Shown here: positions 11,060-21,600 of the stretch, piece by piece | Layout of the letters: each line of letters opens with the position of its first letter | Position numbering within the stretch: position 1 is the stretch's first letter | Assembly: GCA_033439255.1 (NCBI GenBank) | Contig: CM065884.1 | Coordinates: forward strand, 2,294,001-2,358,000 | Origin: Hericium rajendrae | Taxonomy: Eukaryota > Basidiomycota > Agaricomycetes > Russulales > Hericiaceae | Direction of reading: 5' to 3' | Length of the DNA: 64,000 nucleotides | Notes under the pieces: generated by a model | The model's input: only the letters and a program-made list of their open reading frames with translations | The model's database searches: none | What the model was told of the DNA's origin: nothing | Translations under genes and position numbers: made by a program

Positions 11060-11480
11060 TCTGCTTCAATTATGCAATCTCAAAATTTCAACACAGGATA
11101 TATCACAGCACAGTAGCACACAAGAATTATTCGCACTCAGACACAAGATATCCAAGCAAGATCTTCAAGTTAATGGATCACGCTTGAAGAAACAGAGCAC
11201 GACAAGATCAAAGCAAGCTGGCAGTCCCAAGTCAAGATCAAGATATATCTGATGTGAGACAAGCACGTATGTTGGAATAGGCTCAAAAGCGGCAAGACCA
11301 CAGTGCCTTTGCACCAATCAAGGCAAAACAGTTGGTAGCAAGTCCAAATGCCCAAGAGTGTCTTCACACACCCAAAATTGTGGCACTGCGAGTCAAAATA
11401 AGTCAGTTCCAAGTTTTAAGGCCGAGAATGCCCCACACCAAGCAGGGCAGTCACATCGAAAAGCATCCGCGCGGTCAGCA
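11060..11480. other. Spacer upstream of P1 transposase
   Basis: Intergenic sequence between the transposase start and the palindrome array. It should hold the transposase promoter, but I see no convincing TATA box. No gene seen. Confidence 0.4.
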
Positions 11481-12190
11481 GTATGGGAGAAGATGCCGTG
11501 AGGCACGATATATGTGCCCCACAGCATGCGCGAAGTCAGCAATACAAGAAGAAGCCGCGGGGCACGAATATCGTGCCCCGTGGTCTGCGCGCAGCCAGCA
11601 ATACGAAAGAAGATGCTGTGAGGCACGACATACATGCCCCACAGCATCCGCGTGCCCCACAGCATCCGTGCCCGACGGTCGCGTGGTTAGGTATACGAGA
11701 GAAAGAGACCGTCGGGGCACAATACGAAAGAAGATGCTGTGAGGCACGATATACGTGCCCCACAGCATCTGCGGTCAGCAGTACAAGAAGAGACCGTGGG
11801 GCACGAAATACATGCCCCACGGTGTGCGCACGGTTAGGTATACGAGAGAAGAGACCGTGGGGCACGAATATCGTGCCCCGTGGTCTGCGCGCAGCCAGCA
11901 ATACGAAAGAAGATGCTGTGAGGCACGATATACGTGCCCCACAGCATCCGCGAGGTCAGCAGTAGGAGAAGAGACCGCGGGGCACGAAATACGTGCCCCA
12001 CGGTGTGCACGCAGTCATCAGCACGAAAGGAGACAGCGTGGAGCACGATATTCGTGCCCCACGGGTGCGCACAGTCAGCAGAAGGAAAGGAGAGACCGTG
12101 GGGCACGAATTCCCTGCCTCACGGTCAGCTGCATAAACAAGAAAGCGTGGAGCACGTATCTCGTGCTCCACGATGTGCGCAATGCACTCG
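11480..12190. repeat. Tandem stem-loop array of P1 (about 11 units)
   Basis: Units of about 60 bp. Each contains a palindrome such as GGGGCACGA-ATA-TCGTGCCCC, flanked by outer pairs that change together: GATGCTGTG with CACAGCATC in some units, ACCGTG with CACGGT in others. Spacers carry 'gcgcagtcagcagtacgaaag'-like words. The array lies between the divergent transposase and accessory genes. Paired changes in both arms argue for maintained palindromy. A role (regulator binding, RNA hairpins, or transposase recognition) is unknown. Confidence 0.8.
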
Positions 12191-12552
12191 CCAGAACCAG
12201 AAAAATAACAAAACAAGTAGAATGAACTTACTGCAAAATGCGGGATACGAGGCACGGAGAGATGTGCGAGATGCAGGGATTCACGTTGAGCACCGGGGCA
12301 CGAAGGCGTACGAGCAGGGGTGTTCTGAAGATGGATGAATAGAGGCGAAGATACGGGCCGGGGGGAGCGTGCCGAAGGACGGGGGCTGTATGCAAGGCGA
12401 AGCGAGACTGGACTTACGTGAGCTCAGGACAGAGCAACGTAGAGACGGTTGCTTACCTCTGCTGTCGTCCTCTTGTTATTTCCGTTCGCCGTCTCTCTCG
12501 CTACACCAGCTCCTCTTACTCTTCGTTGCGTGCTTACTGCGTCTTGCTATCT

Positions 12553-15500
12553 ATGCGACCAAGGAGGGCTCGTGGGTCAGCTGCTGCTGCTGAGAAACCC
12601 CAAGAGCAGACTCACCAGACGTTGCCCAAGAACAGCATCAAGAAGAGACGCCGTACAACGGAGGAGGTGATGGCGGACGAGGCTGCCGAGAAGGCTGCCC
12701 AGCGCGCTGATGAAAGTCTTCGCGCACGCTCACAGGGAAAGGCGAGATCGAAAGAGCAGCCTGTGGATGCGGACGGTGGTGACGCGGAGTCGGATATGGA
12801 TGTCGATGGTCAGTCAGTGTTTTCACGGAGCATATCACTTTACTCACCTAGGATATCTGCATGTTCTAGCACCAGAGACCTCACAAACGACGCGAACAGC
12901 ACCCCAAAGAGCACGTCGAATGTTGCGTGCTCGTCCAGAGGTCGTGATCACCTCCGCAGCTGGCTCGAAGGTGGTGCCGAAACGTGTGCGAGCCGCAGGT
13001 GAGACCGACGTCGAGGAATCGCGTGAGACCAAAGATGCCGGACACAAGAGACACAAGTCTCGGCCGTCAATGGGCGACGGAGGTGGAAAAGCCGAGACAG
13101 GGGCGGGGGGACGCAGTGAGCAGGGCACGGAGAACGGGACAACGGAGGCTGGTGGGCAGGAAGACACGATCGAAGAAGATCAAGGTAAGCACTTAACTCT
13201 TAGCCATATACAACGGTTGGACTTACCTTTGAACACCCTATCGCAGCTCCTCGAAACGTCGATCGTCGCGATCACACAGATCGGACACCGAAACCGTCGA
13301 AACCGTCGAAGCACCCTAGGAAACCGAGCGGGAGCAGTGTTGAGGATAATGAAGTCCCGGATGAAGGTGGAGCAGTCAAGGAGGATGCACAGGACAGGGA
13401 TGAGGATGGTTATGAGGCTGGACAAGACGATGACGGCGCGAGGGAGAGATTGAAGAAGAGGAAAAAGGTCTCCTTCAAGGAGGGAGGTGCGTCGAAGACG
13501 AAGACAAAGGTTCCTGATGGCAGGTGAGTTGTTGCTTATCGGGCGCTCGAGTGATTTGCGGGCGCTTGCACCGTTTGCGTGCTGCTCGGCGCCTGTTTTA
13601 ATTTATTTCTCGTCGAGTTCCAACACAGTCTCGCGATCGAGACTCAGATCCTCGTTTTTCAGCTGTACAACACTCACATCACTATTCTCTCTCCGAATGC
13701 TTGTCCTTACTGGTATGCTGACACATCTTCCATTTAGAAAACATGGTATCCTCCCTGATTGGCAGTCAAAAATCCCCGGAGCAGCACAGTCAACATCTTC
13801 CTCCACCACAGCACCCCCGAAGTCGGACTCTACATCGACGACTCCTTCCCGTTCGACGAAGAATAAGCGCCGCTCTTCAAAAAAGGCAGGCGACGAGCAA
13901 ATCAAGATCAATGTGCTGGAGGATGAAGACGAAGACGATGCGGAGGAGGCTGCATCAGTACGGGCAGCCCAGGATAGCAAACGAAAGGTGCGTTTTTCCT
14001 TCTCACTCATGCTTGTCTGTTTGGTGACTATCTTATTGCAGCAGCTCAAAATACCGGTTCAAGTTATCATGAAAACCGTCACCTCCCCACGATTATCTCG
14101 AGACAAGGTATCTACGAACATGGCTATGCGAGGGGTGCGTTTTTGCCTCTTCCTTTTCTTTTGGCAAGTGCGGGTTTGGTGCAGGAGGTCGGGGACGACG
14201 TGGGATTCGAGGACGTGTCCGCGCGAGTAGATCGGCATCGATCTCGTCGATCAACTTAGCGAGTCGTGGGGGGTTGCACGCGGGTTGTGGGTCATGTAGC
14301 GCGGCGTCGTGCAGGTGTGCTCACTGACGGCGAGTATGACGTGCGAGTCGTCATGGGGCTTGCTCAATGCGGGCAATCTGTCGTTGTTCACGGGATATCT
14401 GACACTAACACTTTTTTTAACGATACTGTAGGAGAACAAACTCGCCAACAAGCAAGCCACCAACGCAGCTGCACAAGGCAATTCAAGTTCCGGCAAACAC
14501 AAGGTACGTTTTAGTCGTTATAAGCTGTTCTCTATTACTAACCCTTTCTAACCAAGGGCCAAGCCGATATCCAGCAAACCTTAAAAGACATTGCACGAGG
14601 CAGTTCAAGCAAGCAGAAGGTATGTTTATATTCACTATAATGTTGTTAGTATCCAGTCTCTAATGCACTAAAGTACAAACAGGATGCCCCACTTGCCGCG
14701 AGCAAGGCCTTGTCTGGCAGCAAGGCCCCAGCAGTCCCGAGCGAGACCGAGCCCGAGACAGATGAGGCCGCGCAGCCCATCGTCAAAGCCCCGGCACTCC
14801 AGAGCGAGACCGAGCCCGAGACAGATGAGGCCGCGCAGCCCACCGTCAAAGCCGCGGTTCTCCAGAGCGAGACCGAGCCCGAGACAGACGAGGCCGCGCA
14901 GCCCATCGTCAAAGCTGCGGTTCTCCAGAGCGAGACCGAGCCCGAGACAGACGAGGCCGCGCAGCCCATCGTCAAAGCTGCGGTTCTCCAGAGCGAGACC
15001 GAGCCCGAGACAGACGAGGCCGCGCAGCCCATCGTCAAAGCTGCGGTTCTCCAGAGCGAGACCGAGCCCGAGACAGATGAGGCCCTGCAGCCCTTCATCA
15101 AGACTGGGGATGTCCTGCGCAAGACCAAGCCTGAGGTGAACAAGGATGTCCAGCCCATTGTGCAAGTGCCAGAACTCCCGAGTGAGACAGAGCCTGAGAC
15201 GGATGAGTACGCGCCGCCTCGCATCCGGGCCCCTCGTCTCCCGAGTGAGACAGACCCGGATTATGATGATATAGAGGCCCGCAAGATGTTCGGGTATGCA
15301 GCGGAGGCTGCTCGCGAACACCCTCTCAGAGGTAGCATTGACAGGGAAAGTGATGCGGACATGCCATCGACCTTCTCCATTCCTCCTCCCTCTCGCCATA
15401 CACCATCTTCTATGAAGATCAATGCTCCTGCGCAGACTCCTGCACGCACAGTATCTGCCAGCAAGGCCTCACTGCCTGCACATACACCTTCTAGTAGGAA

Positions 15501-16741
15501 GGCTGCTCTGCCTGCTCGCATGCCAATTTCATCTACATTGAAGCTTGCTCATACGCCATCGTCATCTGTCGTAAGTTCACTCTGATTTCTTTATTCATCA
15601 CTGACTCTTATATTCTCTAGCGTCATACTCCTTCCAACATCACTGTATGTTTTTTATTCTGTTCTTTTGCCTCTTTCACTAAATGATATTTGTCAGTCGA
15701 CATCGAGTCGCTCTAGCTCTAGCCACACTAACGACAAGCTCCCTATTCCAGTAGACGAGTTCAACAACTTGTTCATTCTCATGTGGAAAGACTTCCTGGG
15801 CATTCGCTCAGAGCCATGGGTGATTAGCGGTTTGATTCCTCGCATGCAACAGCTGTGGAATTCGTGTTATCCTCTTGTGCCGCATGTAGTCTCTAACAAA
15901 GATGATGCTGTCTTTGGTGTGGTGAGTTTCATGTCTATTTTTTTTGTAGATGCACTTACATTTTTTTTTCTAGACTCGGCAGCGGACCTATGAGTAGCGG
16001 AGCCACTTTGCGTCTGTTGCTAAGGCTGTTGTTAAGGAGGAGTAGGCTCTATCTCTTTTAGGCTGTAGGGAGATTGCAAAGCCTGGTGAGACTGATGAAG
16101 ACCTGAAGCATGAGTGGATGCGCTTCAAACTAGGTCGGTTTGATGATCCAGCTGATCCTGAGGATTCTGGCACCATGCCTTTTATTTTTGGAGAGGTCAC
16201 TTACGAAAAGGATCATTCATTGGTATGTTTTCTTCTTTTAATTTTTCTAAGCTAAGGTTTGTTTCTATAGACCATCAGTGGCATGTTTAGGGGTGATATG
16301 GTGCTCAAGACCTTTGGTCGAGCTCATTTGTCTATTGTTGAAGCTCTTCCTGCTGAGTCTAGGCAGGATGGATGGCCCAGATCAGCTCTTTGCCTGGCTG
16401 TTGTTGCTGTGAGTGTCTTTCTGACTCTTCTTATAGAAGCTGATTTTGTGCAGATGGAGCGAGCCTTGTTCCTCAATTTATCAGTGAATGATCGTCCTGC
16501 CAATCTCAAAAACCCTGATGATATGGACTTTTCTGCTGGTAATTGGGGCTCAGCTTCTGTGCATTATATGAACACCATCAATGCTCTTTCTGACAAGAAG
16601 TGGAAGCTGATCATGGAGGGTGCTCAGGAGTATAGCATATCTAGAGTCAACCATAATCGTGGTCCTGTTGACTCTGAGCCTCAGGATGCTAGTGGCAGTC
16701 GTCGTCGCAATCTTATTGAGTACATGAGTGATGATGAATAG
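12553..16741 (+). CDS. Accessory gene of P1 (uncharacterised, low-complexity N-terminus)
   Basis: Multi-exon gene with splice phases that agree by hand for exons 12553-12808, 12870-13184, 13247-13523 and 13738-13987. Later exons include 14684-15569, about 15700-15920 and 16270-16741. The N-terminal half is basic and acidic low complexity. It contains KKRKKVSFKEG, which fits the RVxF docking motif of protein phosphatase 1. A 21-residue repeat follows (14728-15255). The C-terminal half has W/F-rich blocks (LPIPVDEFNNLF, FILMWKDFLG, TMPFIFGEV, FSAGNWGSASVHYMNTI) that align with the P3 accessory gene (52478-53448). An in-frame stop near 16043 suggests decay. I do not recognise the family. It is divergent from the transposase and is probably the second protein of this element type. 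Confidence 0.55.
14728..15255 (+). repeat. 63-bp (21-aa) coding tandem repeat
   Basis: Six near-identical units of LQSETEPETDEAAQPIVKAAV type, of which 20 residues or fewer are quoted here as SETEPETDEAAQPIVKA, followed by two diverged units. Acidic and proline-rich, in frame within the P1 accessory gene, so copy number can change without breaking the frame. Confidence 0.85.
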
Positions 16742-17947
16742 TTTGGTTTCTTCTTCTTCTTCTTTTAAAGTGATCTGACTTGTATTTTTTTTTTAGAATT
16801 TGATCTACAAATTGATATCCCTCTAGTTTGTCCTTTTCTTTTATTCTGCTGTTATTCTTACTTAATCTTGAATAGAGAACCTTGAACTTTGAACTTTCTT
16901 TTAGTTTGTCTGTTTTCTATCTTTTATTTTTCATCTGATCTAACTTTTAGATTAGCCCTTTTCTGATACAGCTGCATTTAATTTCTCTAATAGTTTGTTT
17001 TGTTTTGCTATTAATACTTTCATCTATGGCCTAGTATTTGGGTTTATGTTGCATGGGCGTTTAGTTGTTTACCTGCATAATCTAAAATGCAGTGGTTCTG
17101 ATCATTTGGTGTGATTTTGACTGTCTGATTAAGTTCTAATATAATATGAGCATTCTGATAGCTAAAATCTATCTAATCATTTGTTTTGACTGATTTGCTC
17201 TAAGTGATGCTGAATATGTCTGATTTGTTTAATTTTTGTCTAAGATTATATCTAATTTGTCTGAACTCTTGTCTAATAATTTCTGATGTATCTGACTTAT
17301 CTAATACTATATAAGTCAAGTCTGATATCATGCTCAGAGGAGAATCTGAATGATAAGGTTGCTCTGCCATAATGAAAAAAAATATCTTTAGGTAGCATCT
17401 AATTCTAGAAAAAAATCTAGCTTTAAAATAAGTGCTAGCCTTTAGATAACCTCTGACCTTTTAGATAACCTCTGACCTTCAGATAAACTATAATCTTCAG
17501 AAATACTCTACACCTCTAGATAAAGTCTGACTATCAGATGTACTCTGATCTTTAGATAAAATCTAAATTTTTAGACAAAACATGATACTCAGACAAAGTC
17601 TGACATCTAGAGAATATCTAATTTCAGACATAGATTAGAGAAATATCAGAGTTTGTCTAACTTGTAGATAAATTCTGATATTCAGATAATATCTAATGTC
17701 TAGATAGATTCTAAATCTAGAAAAAATCTAACTTTAGACTTTTGTCTGAAATTTAGATAGCTGTCTGAGATCCAGATAGCTGTCTGAGACTCAGAGAGCT
17801 GTCTAAGGTTAGATACTTTTATCTGAAAAACACTTGACGATAGGGACCCGTCTGATTGGTCTGATTATCTGATCATCTGGAGCAGACTAAATTAGACAAG
17901 ATCAGATAAAGTCAGACATCATTTAGACAAATGCACGTTTACTGATG
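16742..17947. repeat. 3' flank and right subterminal repeats of P1
   Basis: AT-rich 3' region (16742-17100), then 'tctgat/cagata' repeats and 'gctgtctgaga' units (17740-17810). Next comes CACTTGACGATAGGGACC (about 17828) and the end GTTTACTGATG (17947). No gene seen. Confidence 0.7.
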
Positions 17948-17954
17948 ACTTGTG

Positions 17955-18180
17955 GGCAGGCCGCTGATTCCGTGATTTTTTGTTGCCTAAATATGGGCAA
18001 CAAAAAATCATGGAACCAACGGCCCGGTCGCAGCGTGTCTAACACCTCGTGACTTGGACGGGCTGCGGGCAGGCCGTTGGTTCCGCAATTTTTCGTTGCC
18101 CATATTTAGGCAACAAAAAATCACGGAATCAGCAGCCCGCCCACAACGCGTCTAATGCCTCGCGACTTGGACGCGTTCAA
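17955..18180. repeat. Stem-loop pair of element P2
   Basis: Two large stem-loops in tandem. Each has arms of about 28-30 bp, such as CCGCTGATTCCGTGATTTTT paired across a short loop TAAATAT, followed by 'gtctaacacctcgtgacttgg'. The sequence left of P1 (6240-6276) is the other end of the same unit. They lie between the divergent Ulp1-like and transposase genes of P2, which is the same position as the P1 array. Confidence 0.7.
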
Positions 18181-18897
18181 TGCTGTAAACGCTCGTAAGT
18201 ACGCTTTAATGCAGACAGTCCTGCCCTGGTCGTCCTTCCTCACAGCGGCATAGCCATCATATGACAGTTATAGCATTGTGCTGTAGCAGGCAGCCAGTCA
18301 GGATGGTCAAGAAATTACGGTTCTGGGCAGAAACCAGCCCAACTGCATGCGGGGGCTTGTGAGCACAACTTACGGCTGTTCTGTGGTAAGTGACGTTTTC
18401 CATATTACTTATGCTGACTGTTTCCCTTCTCAGAGTTCTAGATTATCATGTGCCACATGTTGAAGGCAGCACAAATGCCTCGTGCCAGCATCGTTTGGCT
18501 CTTGCGCCTAACGACCTTTACCCTACCCACCATTTGCGATCCATGTTCACACCATCCTGTTGACTTTGGGTGCCAGTGCAGGTAAGTGCTCCCAGAAAAA
18601 TCTTCATGCTGTTGCACTTACTAGCTCGCTTGCCACTTTTCCATGCATGGGAAACATTTGGGTATAGCCAAACAAATCCCATGCTCCCTCATTACTGTGG
18701 TATACTTTGTTCAAATTGCTGTCCATTGTTGAGGTAAGTACTCGTTGTCCATGTTAAAACATTAACAGTGGAGACTAATATGGGTATTAGTTACTAATGG
18801 GTAAACGTCACCGACTTTCCCTCAATGGATCTGCCATTGCCACGGATCTGCGCTGCAGAAATTCTGGAGGCGGGTTTGACATGGTAACAGGCCTTGA
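18181..18897 (+). other. Unassigned P2 sequence upstream of G3
   Basis: Holds several donor-like GGTAAGT sites (18392, 18579, 18731) and acceptor-like CTCAG or CAG sites, but no continuous open frame. It may be eroded 5' exons of the P2 transposase, whose zinc-finger exon is missing from 21601 onward. No gene is called. Confidence 0.3.
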
Positions 18898-19369
18898 CAT
18901 CTGAGAAAAGCACCAGTGGTATATGGTACTATATATCCTACATAGCTCTGATAGAGCCATAGGAGTCCTCTTTTCTGCATAGCCCCTTCATAGTAGTGAG
19001 GTAATCTATATAGAGCTATGATAGCTACCATAGTTATCATAGCATCAGGCAGTAGCTATCATAGCTATCATAGCTGCTATAGCATATAGTAACTATCATA
19101 GCTATCATGACTATGTCAGCTATATAGTATATCATACCATATCTAGCTAGTAAGACTGCTATTCACTCTATGTCAACTCTGACAAATATGTTAATTATAG
19201 AATATTATAAATTTATCAAAAAGAAAATAAGAATAGCCTATATTATATTTGAAACATTCAAAACATCGAAAATTTAAAAGCATTATATTTCAAACAATAT
19301 CCAAGTACATTAAGCACAAATTACAGACATTACTACAATATAATATACTACAAAACAGAATAACACTAA

Positions 19370-19630
19370 AAGATAAGATAGTACTGAAGATAAGATAAGA
19401 TAGACTTAAAGATAAAAGATAAGATAAGACTCACTTCAAAGATAAGAAAAAGCGAAAATAATCTACAAGACAAAGTCAACAAATTAATATACAAGGTAAA
19501 GATATATATAAAAACATAAGACTTACTTAAGATAATAAAAGCGAAAATGTATAAGTCTACAAAGAACAGTAGGGTTAGTGAACAATGAAACAGCATGATA
19601 ACAACATAACAGCTTACCGAACATCACAAA
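19370..19630 (-). ncRNA. Spliced micro-exon transcript of G3
   Basis: Minus-strand donors (reverse of ACTTAC at 19521-19526, CTCAC near 19431, CTTACC near 19616) alternate with short exons that contain ATTTTCGCTTTT, as in G1 and G2. The start is inferred downstream of TATATAAG (19713-19720, minus). Open frames are absent. Confidence 0.4.
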
Positions 19631-19689
19631 GTTGAAGCAAAAGAAGAGAGCGCGACGAAAAACAGGGGATGGTGGTGGTAAGAAAGAGA

Positions 19690-19800
19690 GAGAGGAAGCG
19701 CGTCGTGCATGTCTTATATAGACGTGGCGATCGGAGCGTCAAATATAGCTTGGCGAGACCGGGCCGGGCATTGCCGGGCATCGTGCCAGAGGCTGGCCGT
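19690..19800. promoter_or_regulatory. Divergent promoter zone of G3
   Basis: TATATAAG on the minus strand at 19713-19720, next to GGCATTGCCGGGCAT-type repeats (about 19768-19785). The plus-strand side shows the shared block TTTTATTTGATTTGTTAGAG at about 19925. Confidence 0.5.
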
Positions 19801-20111
19801 TAGATTCCATTAAGTGGATTTCGATACCTCCGAGTATGTTGTACAGTAGCTACATAGATAGCTCATTCATTGTATTTCAGCCGATGTGCTGTATCTTGTC
19901 ATCTTTTTCGTGAATTAAATCGATTTTATTTGATTTGTTAGAGTCGAAACCGCGAGACGCGACAGTCGACAGCTGAAAGTCGTCGCGCGACTTGTGCTTG
20001 CAACACTCCCTCCATCTCTCCATCCATCTCTCCCTTCGTCTCTCTCTCTCCATACACGCGGCTGTCCTCAACACTCGGGAGGGGCTTATTAGATGGCTTG
20101 AGGGCTAACAG

Positions 20112-20186
20112 GTAAGTTAAAAAAAGTCTATCATTCGCTTCTCGTACTAACACAGCGAGTATCGCTCGGTGAACGAGCGATACTCG
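20112..20186 (+). ncRNA. Intron plus stem-loop module (G3)
   Basis: A 44-nt intron (20112-20155; GTAAGTTA ... GTACTAACACAG) is followed directly by a stem-loop with arms CGAGTATCGCTCG and CGAGCGATACTCG. Same layout as G1 on the other strand. Confidence 0.65.
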
Positions 20187-21180
20187 TGCTCTCGTTCTTG
20201 CAACCGCGCGTACCACGCCCCCATCCCCTTCGACACTCCGTGTCCACGTCCACCAGCCCGCTGCAGCCCCGCCCTTCCGAGTTCCGACAACGCTGTCCGC
20301 GTCCGCGTCGTCGTGCCTCGTTGCCGTGGCAACAGGCGCGACACGTCGTTCGCCCGGCTCCCGCGCCCTCGGATCCCCTCAACGACCCCCCCGCACGTCC
20401 TCAACAGATTCGTGCGGGTCCATCTCGCCGTCGACAACGTGCTCGCGGCGGCGGCACTTGGCTGGGCGCACACGACCATGCACGGTGGCAAGCCCGCGTG
20501 GTCTGAGCTGCGCGAGCAAGGCCAAGCAAGACCGCGCCGACTCGCGACGCGGCCACGCACGATCCGCGACACCTCGCTCCGCCCTGCGCATGCCTGTGCG
20601 CCGACGCCATGCCCCGCGTACGTCCGCCCCAGCTTCCACATGCAAGCGCGCGACCAGGCGGGTCCACACGAGCGCGCCCACGGCCAGCACGACTCGCGCA
20701 CCCCGCCCGGCCTGGCATGGCCTGTGCGCCGACGCCCCGTCCCGCGCACGACCCTCGCGCGGTCACCTCGCCCCGCGCACGAGATAGGCCGCGCATGACC
20801 GTGCTGACTCGCGCGCGGCCATGCACGATCCGCGACACCCCGCCCCGCCCGGCGCGTGGCCTGTACGTCGACGCCATGCCCCGCACACGGCCGCCTCGCC
20901 CTATGCACGCGCGTACAGCCAGGCACGGCCGCGTCAGCTCGCGTGCGGCCACGCACGATCCGTGCACCCCGCCTCGTCCCATGCATGGCCCGTGCGCCGA
21001 TGCCTTACCCCGCACATGGTCGCCTCGCCCCATGCGCGCGCGTACGGCCACGCACGGCCATGCCAGCTCGCGCGCGGCCACGCACAGCTCGCGCACCCGG
21101 CTTCGTCGCCCTGCCCCGACAGCATGCACCGGCCGGGCGAGAGCGCGCCTGTCCGCGCACACACAGATAGTGATGCGCAA
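20187..21180 (+). other. CpG-rich island of G3, probably non-coding
   Basis: About 1 kb of GC-rich sequence with repeating 'cgcgcacgacc' and 'ccatgcacg' words. Long ORFs exist in all frames because stop codons are rare at this composition. Their products are Arg/Ala/Pro/His-rich without a domain, and none is conserved with the G1 or G2 islands. An X-box-like palindrome lies at 20315-20339. Confidence 0.6.
20315..20339. promoter_or_regulatory. X-box-like palindrome in G3
   Basis: GTTGCCGTGGCAAC core inside a longer imperfect palindrome, about 130 bp downstream of the stem-loop module. Confidence 0.5.
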
Positions 21181-21600
21181 GAGGTGCGAGGGCGCGAGGT
21201 CTATTCAGAACCTTCGTTTACTAGTTTAATGGTATTAGATTTGTCTACAGTAGTCTACACCTTGAATATAAGAAATTTTGGACTTAAATGTCTTGACTGC
21301 CTAGGTGACCCATCATAAGAACTATAGTAGCCATAGTAGTCATAGTTTCCCTTGGTAAGTATCATAGTCCTATGTATATGACACCCCTAGCTATAGAGGC
21401 TATGGCACCCTATGTATTTAACACTTCATGCTATAGAGGCTATCATAGGCCCCATAGCTCCACATAGCTAAATAGTCCAAGTTCATAGCCCTCATAGCTC
21501 ACTGATAGGGCCCATAATAGGACTTGCTACTATATAAAAAACAGATTTCTCAGATGTTTACTACCATCAACGCACCTCAAAATCGTGCAAGGAATACAAC

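Larger units (their letters stand above)
6277..17947. mobile_element. P1: Plavaka-type (CACTA-like) DNA transposon
   Basis: An 11.7-kb element with ends CATCAGCAAAAGGG at left and GTTTACTGATG at right. The two flanks (up to 6276, and from 17950) rejoin into one copy of a repeat that is also present intact at 18030-18180. This shows that P1 inserted there, probably with TT duplicated. Contents: left subterminal repeats, minus-strand transposase, stem-loop array, plus-strand accessory gene, right subterminal repeats. The transposase is broken and contains a small derivative of the same family (9533-9823). Confidence 0.75.
18898..21556 (+). mobile_element. G3: complete GC-island element
   Basis: A 2.66-kb element with ends CATCTGAGAAA and TTTCTCAGATG. 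Order: tatag flank (18920-19140), AT-rich spacer, minus-strand micro-exon region (19370-19620), divergent promoter (19690-19800), plus-strand leader (19850-20110), intron and stem-loop (20112-20186), CpG-rich island (20190-21180), tatag flank (21300-21530). It lies inside P2, upstream of the transposase. The flanking dinucleotides (GA and TT) do not match. Confidence 0.65.

Noticed and set aside
11480-12190. CRISPR-like array
   Set aside because: Units are palindromic, spacers are not unique, and the setting is eukaryotic transposon DNA.
17955-18160. Rho-independent-type terminators or tRNA-like structures
   Set aside because: Stems are about 28 bp, in tandem, in eukaryotic DNA. No tRNA box A/B pattern was seen here or elsewhere in the window.
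18898-21556. A 2-bp target duplication for G3 (also for G2)
   Set aside because: Flanking dinucleotides do not match, and the host sequence is too decayed to rebuild the empty site.
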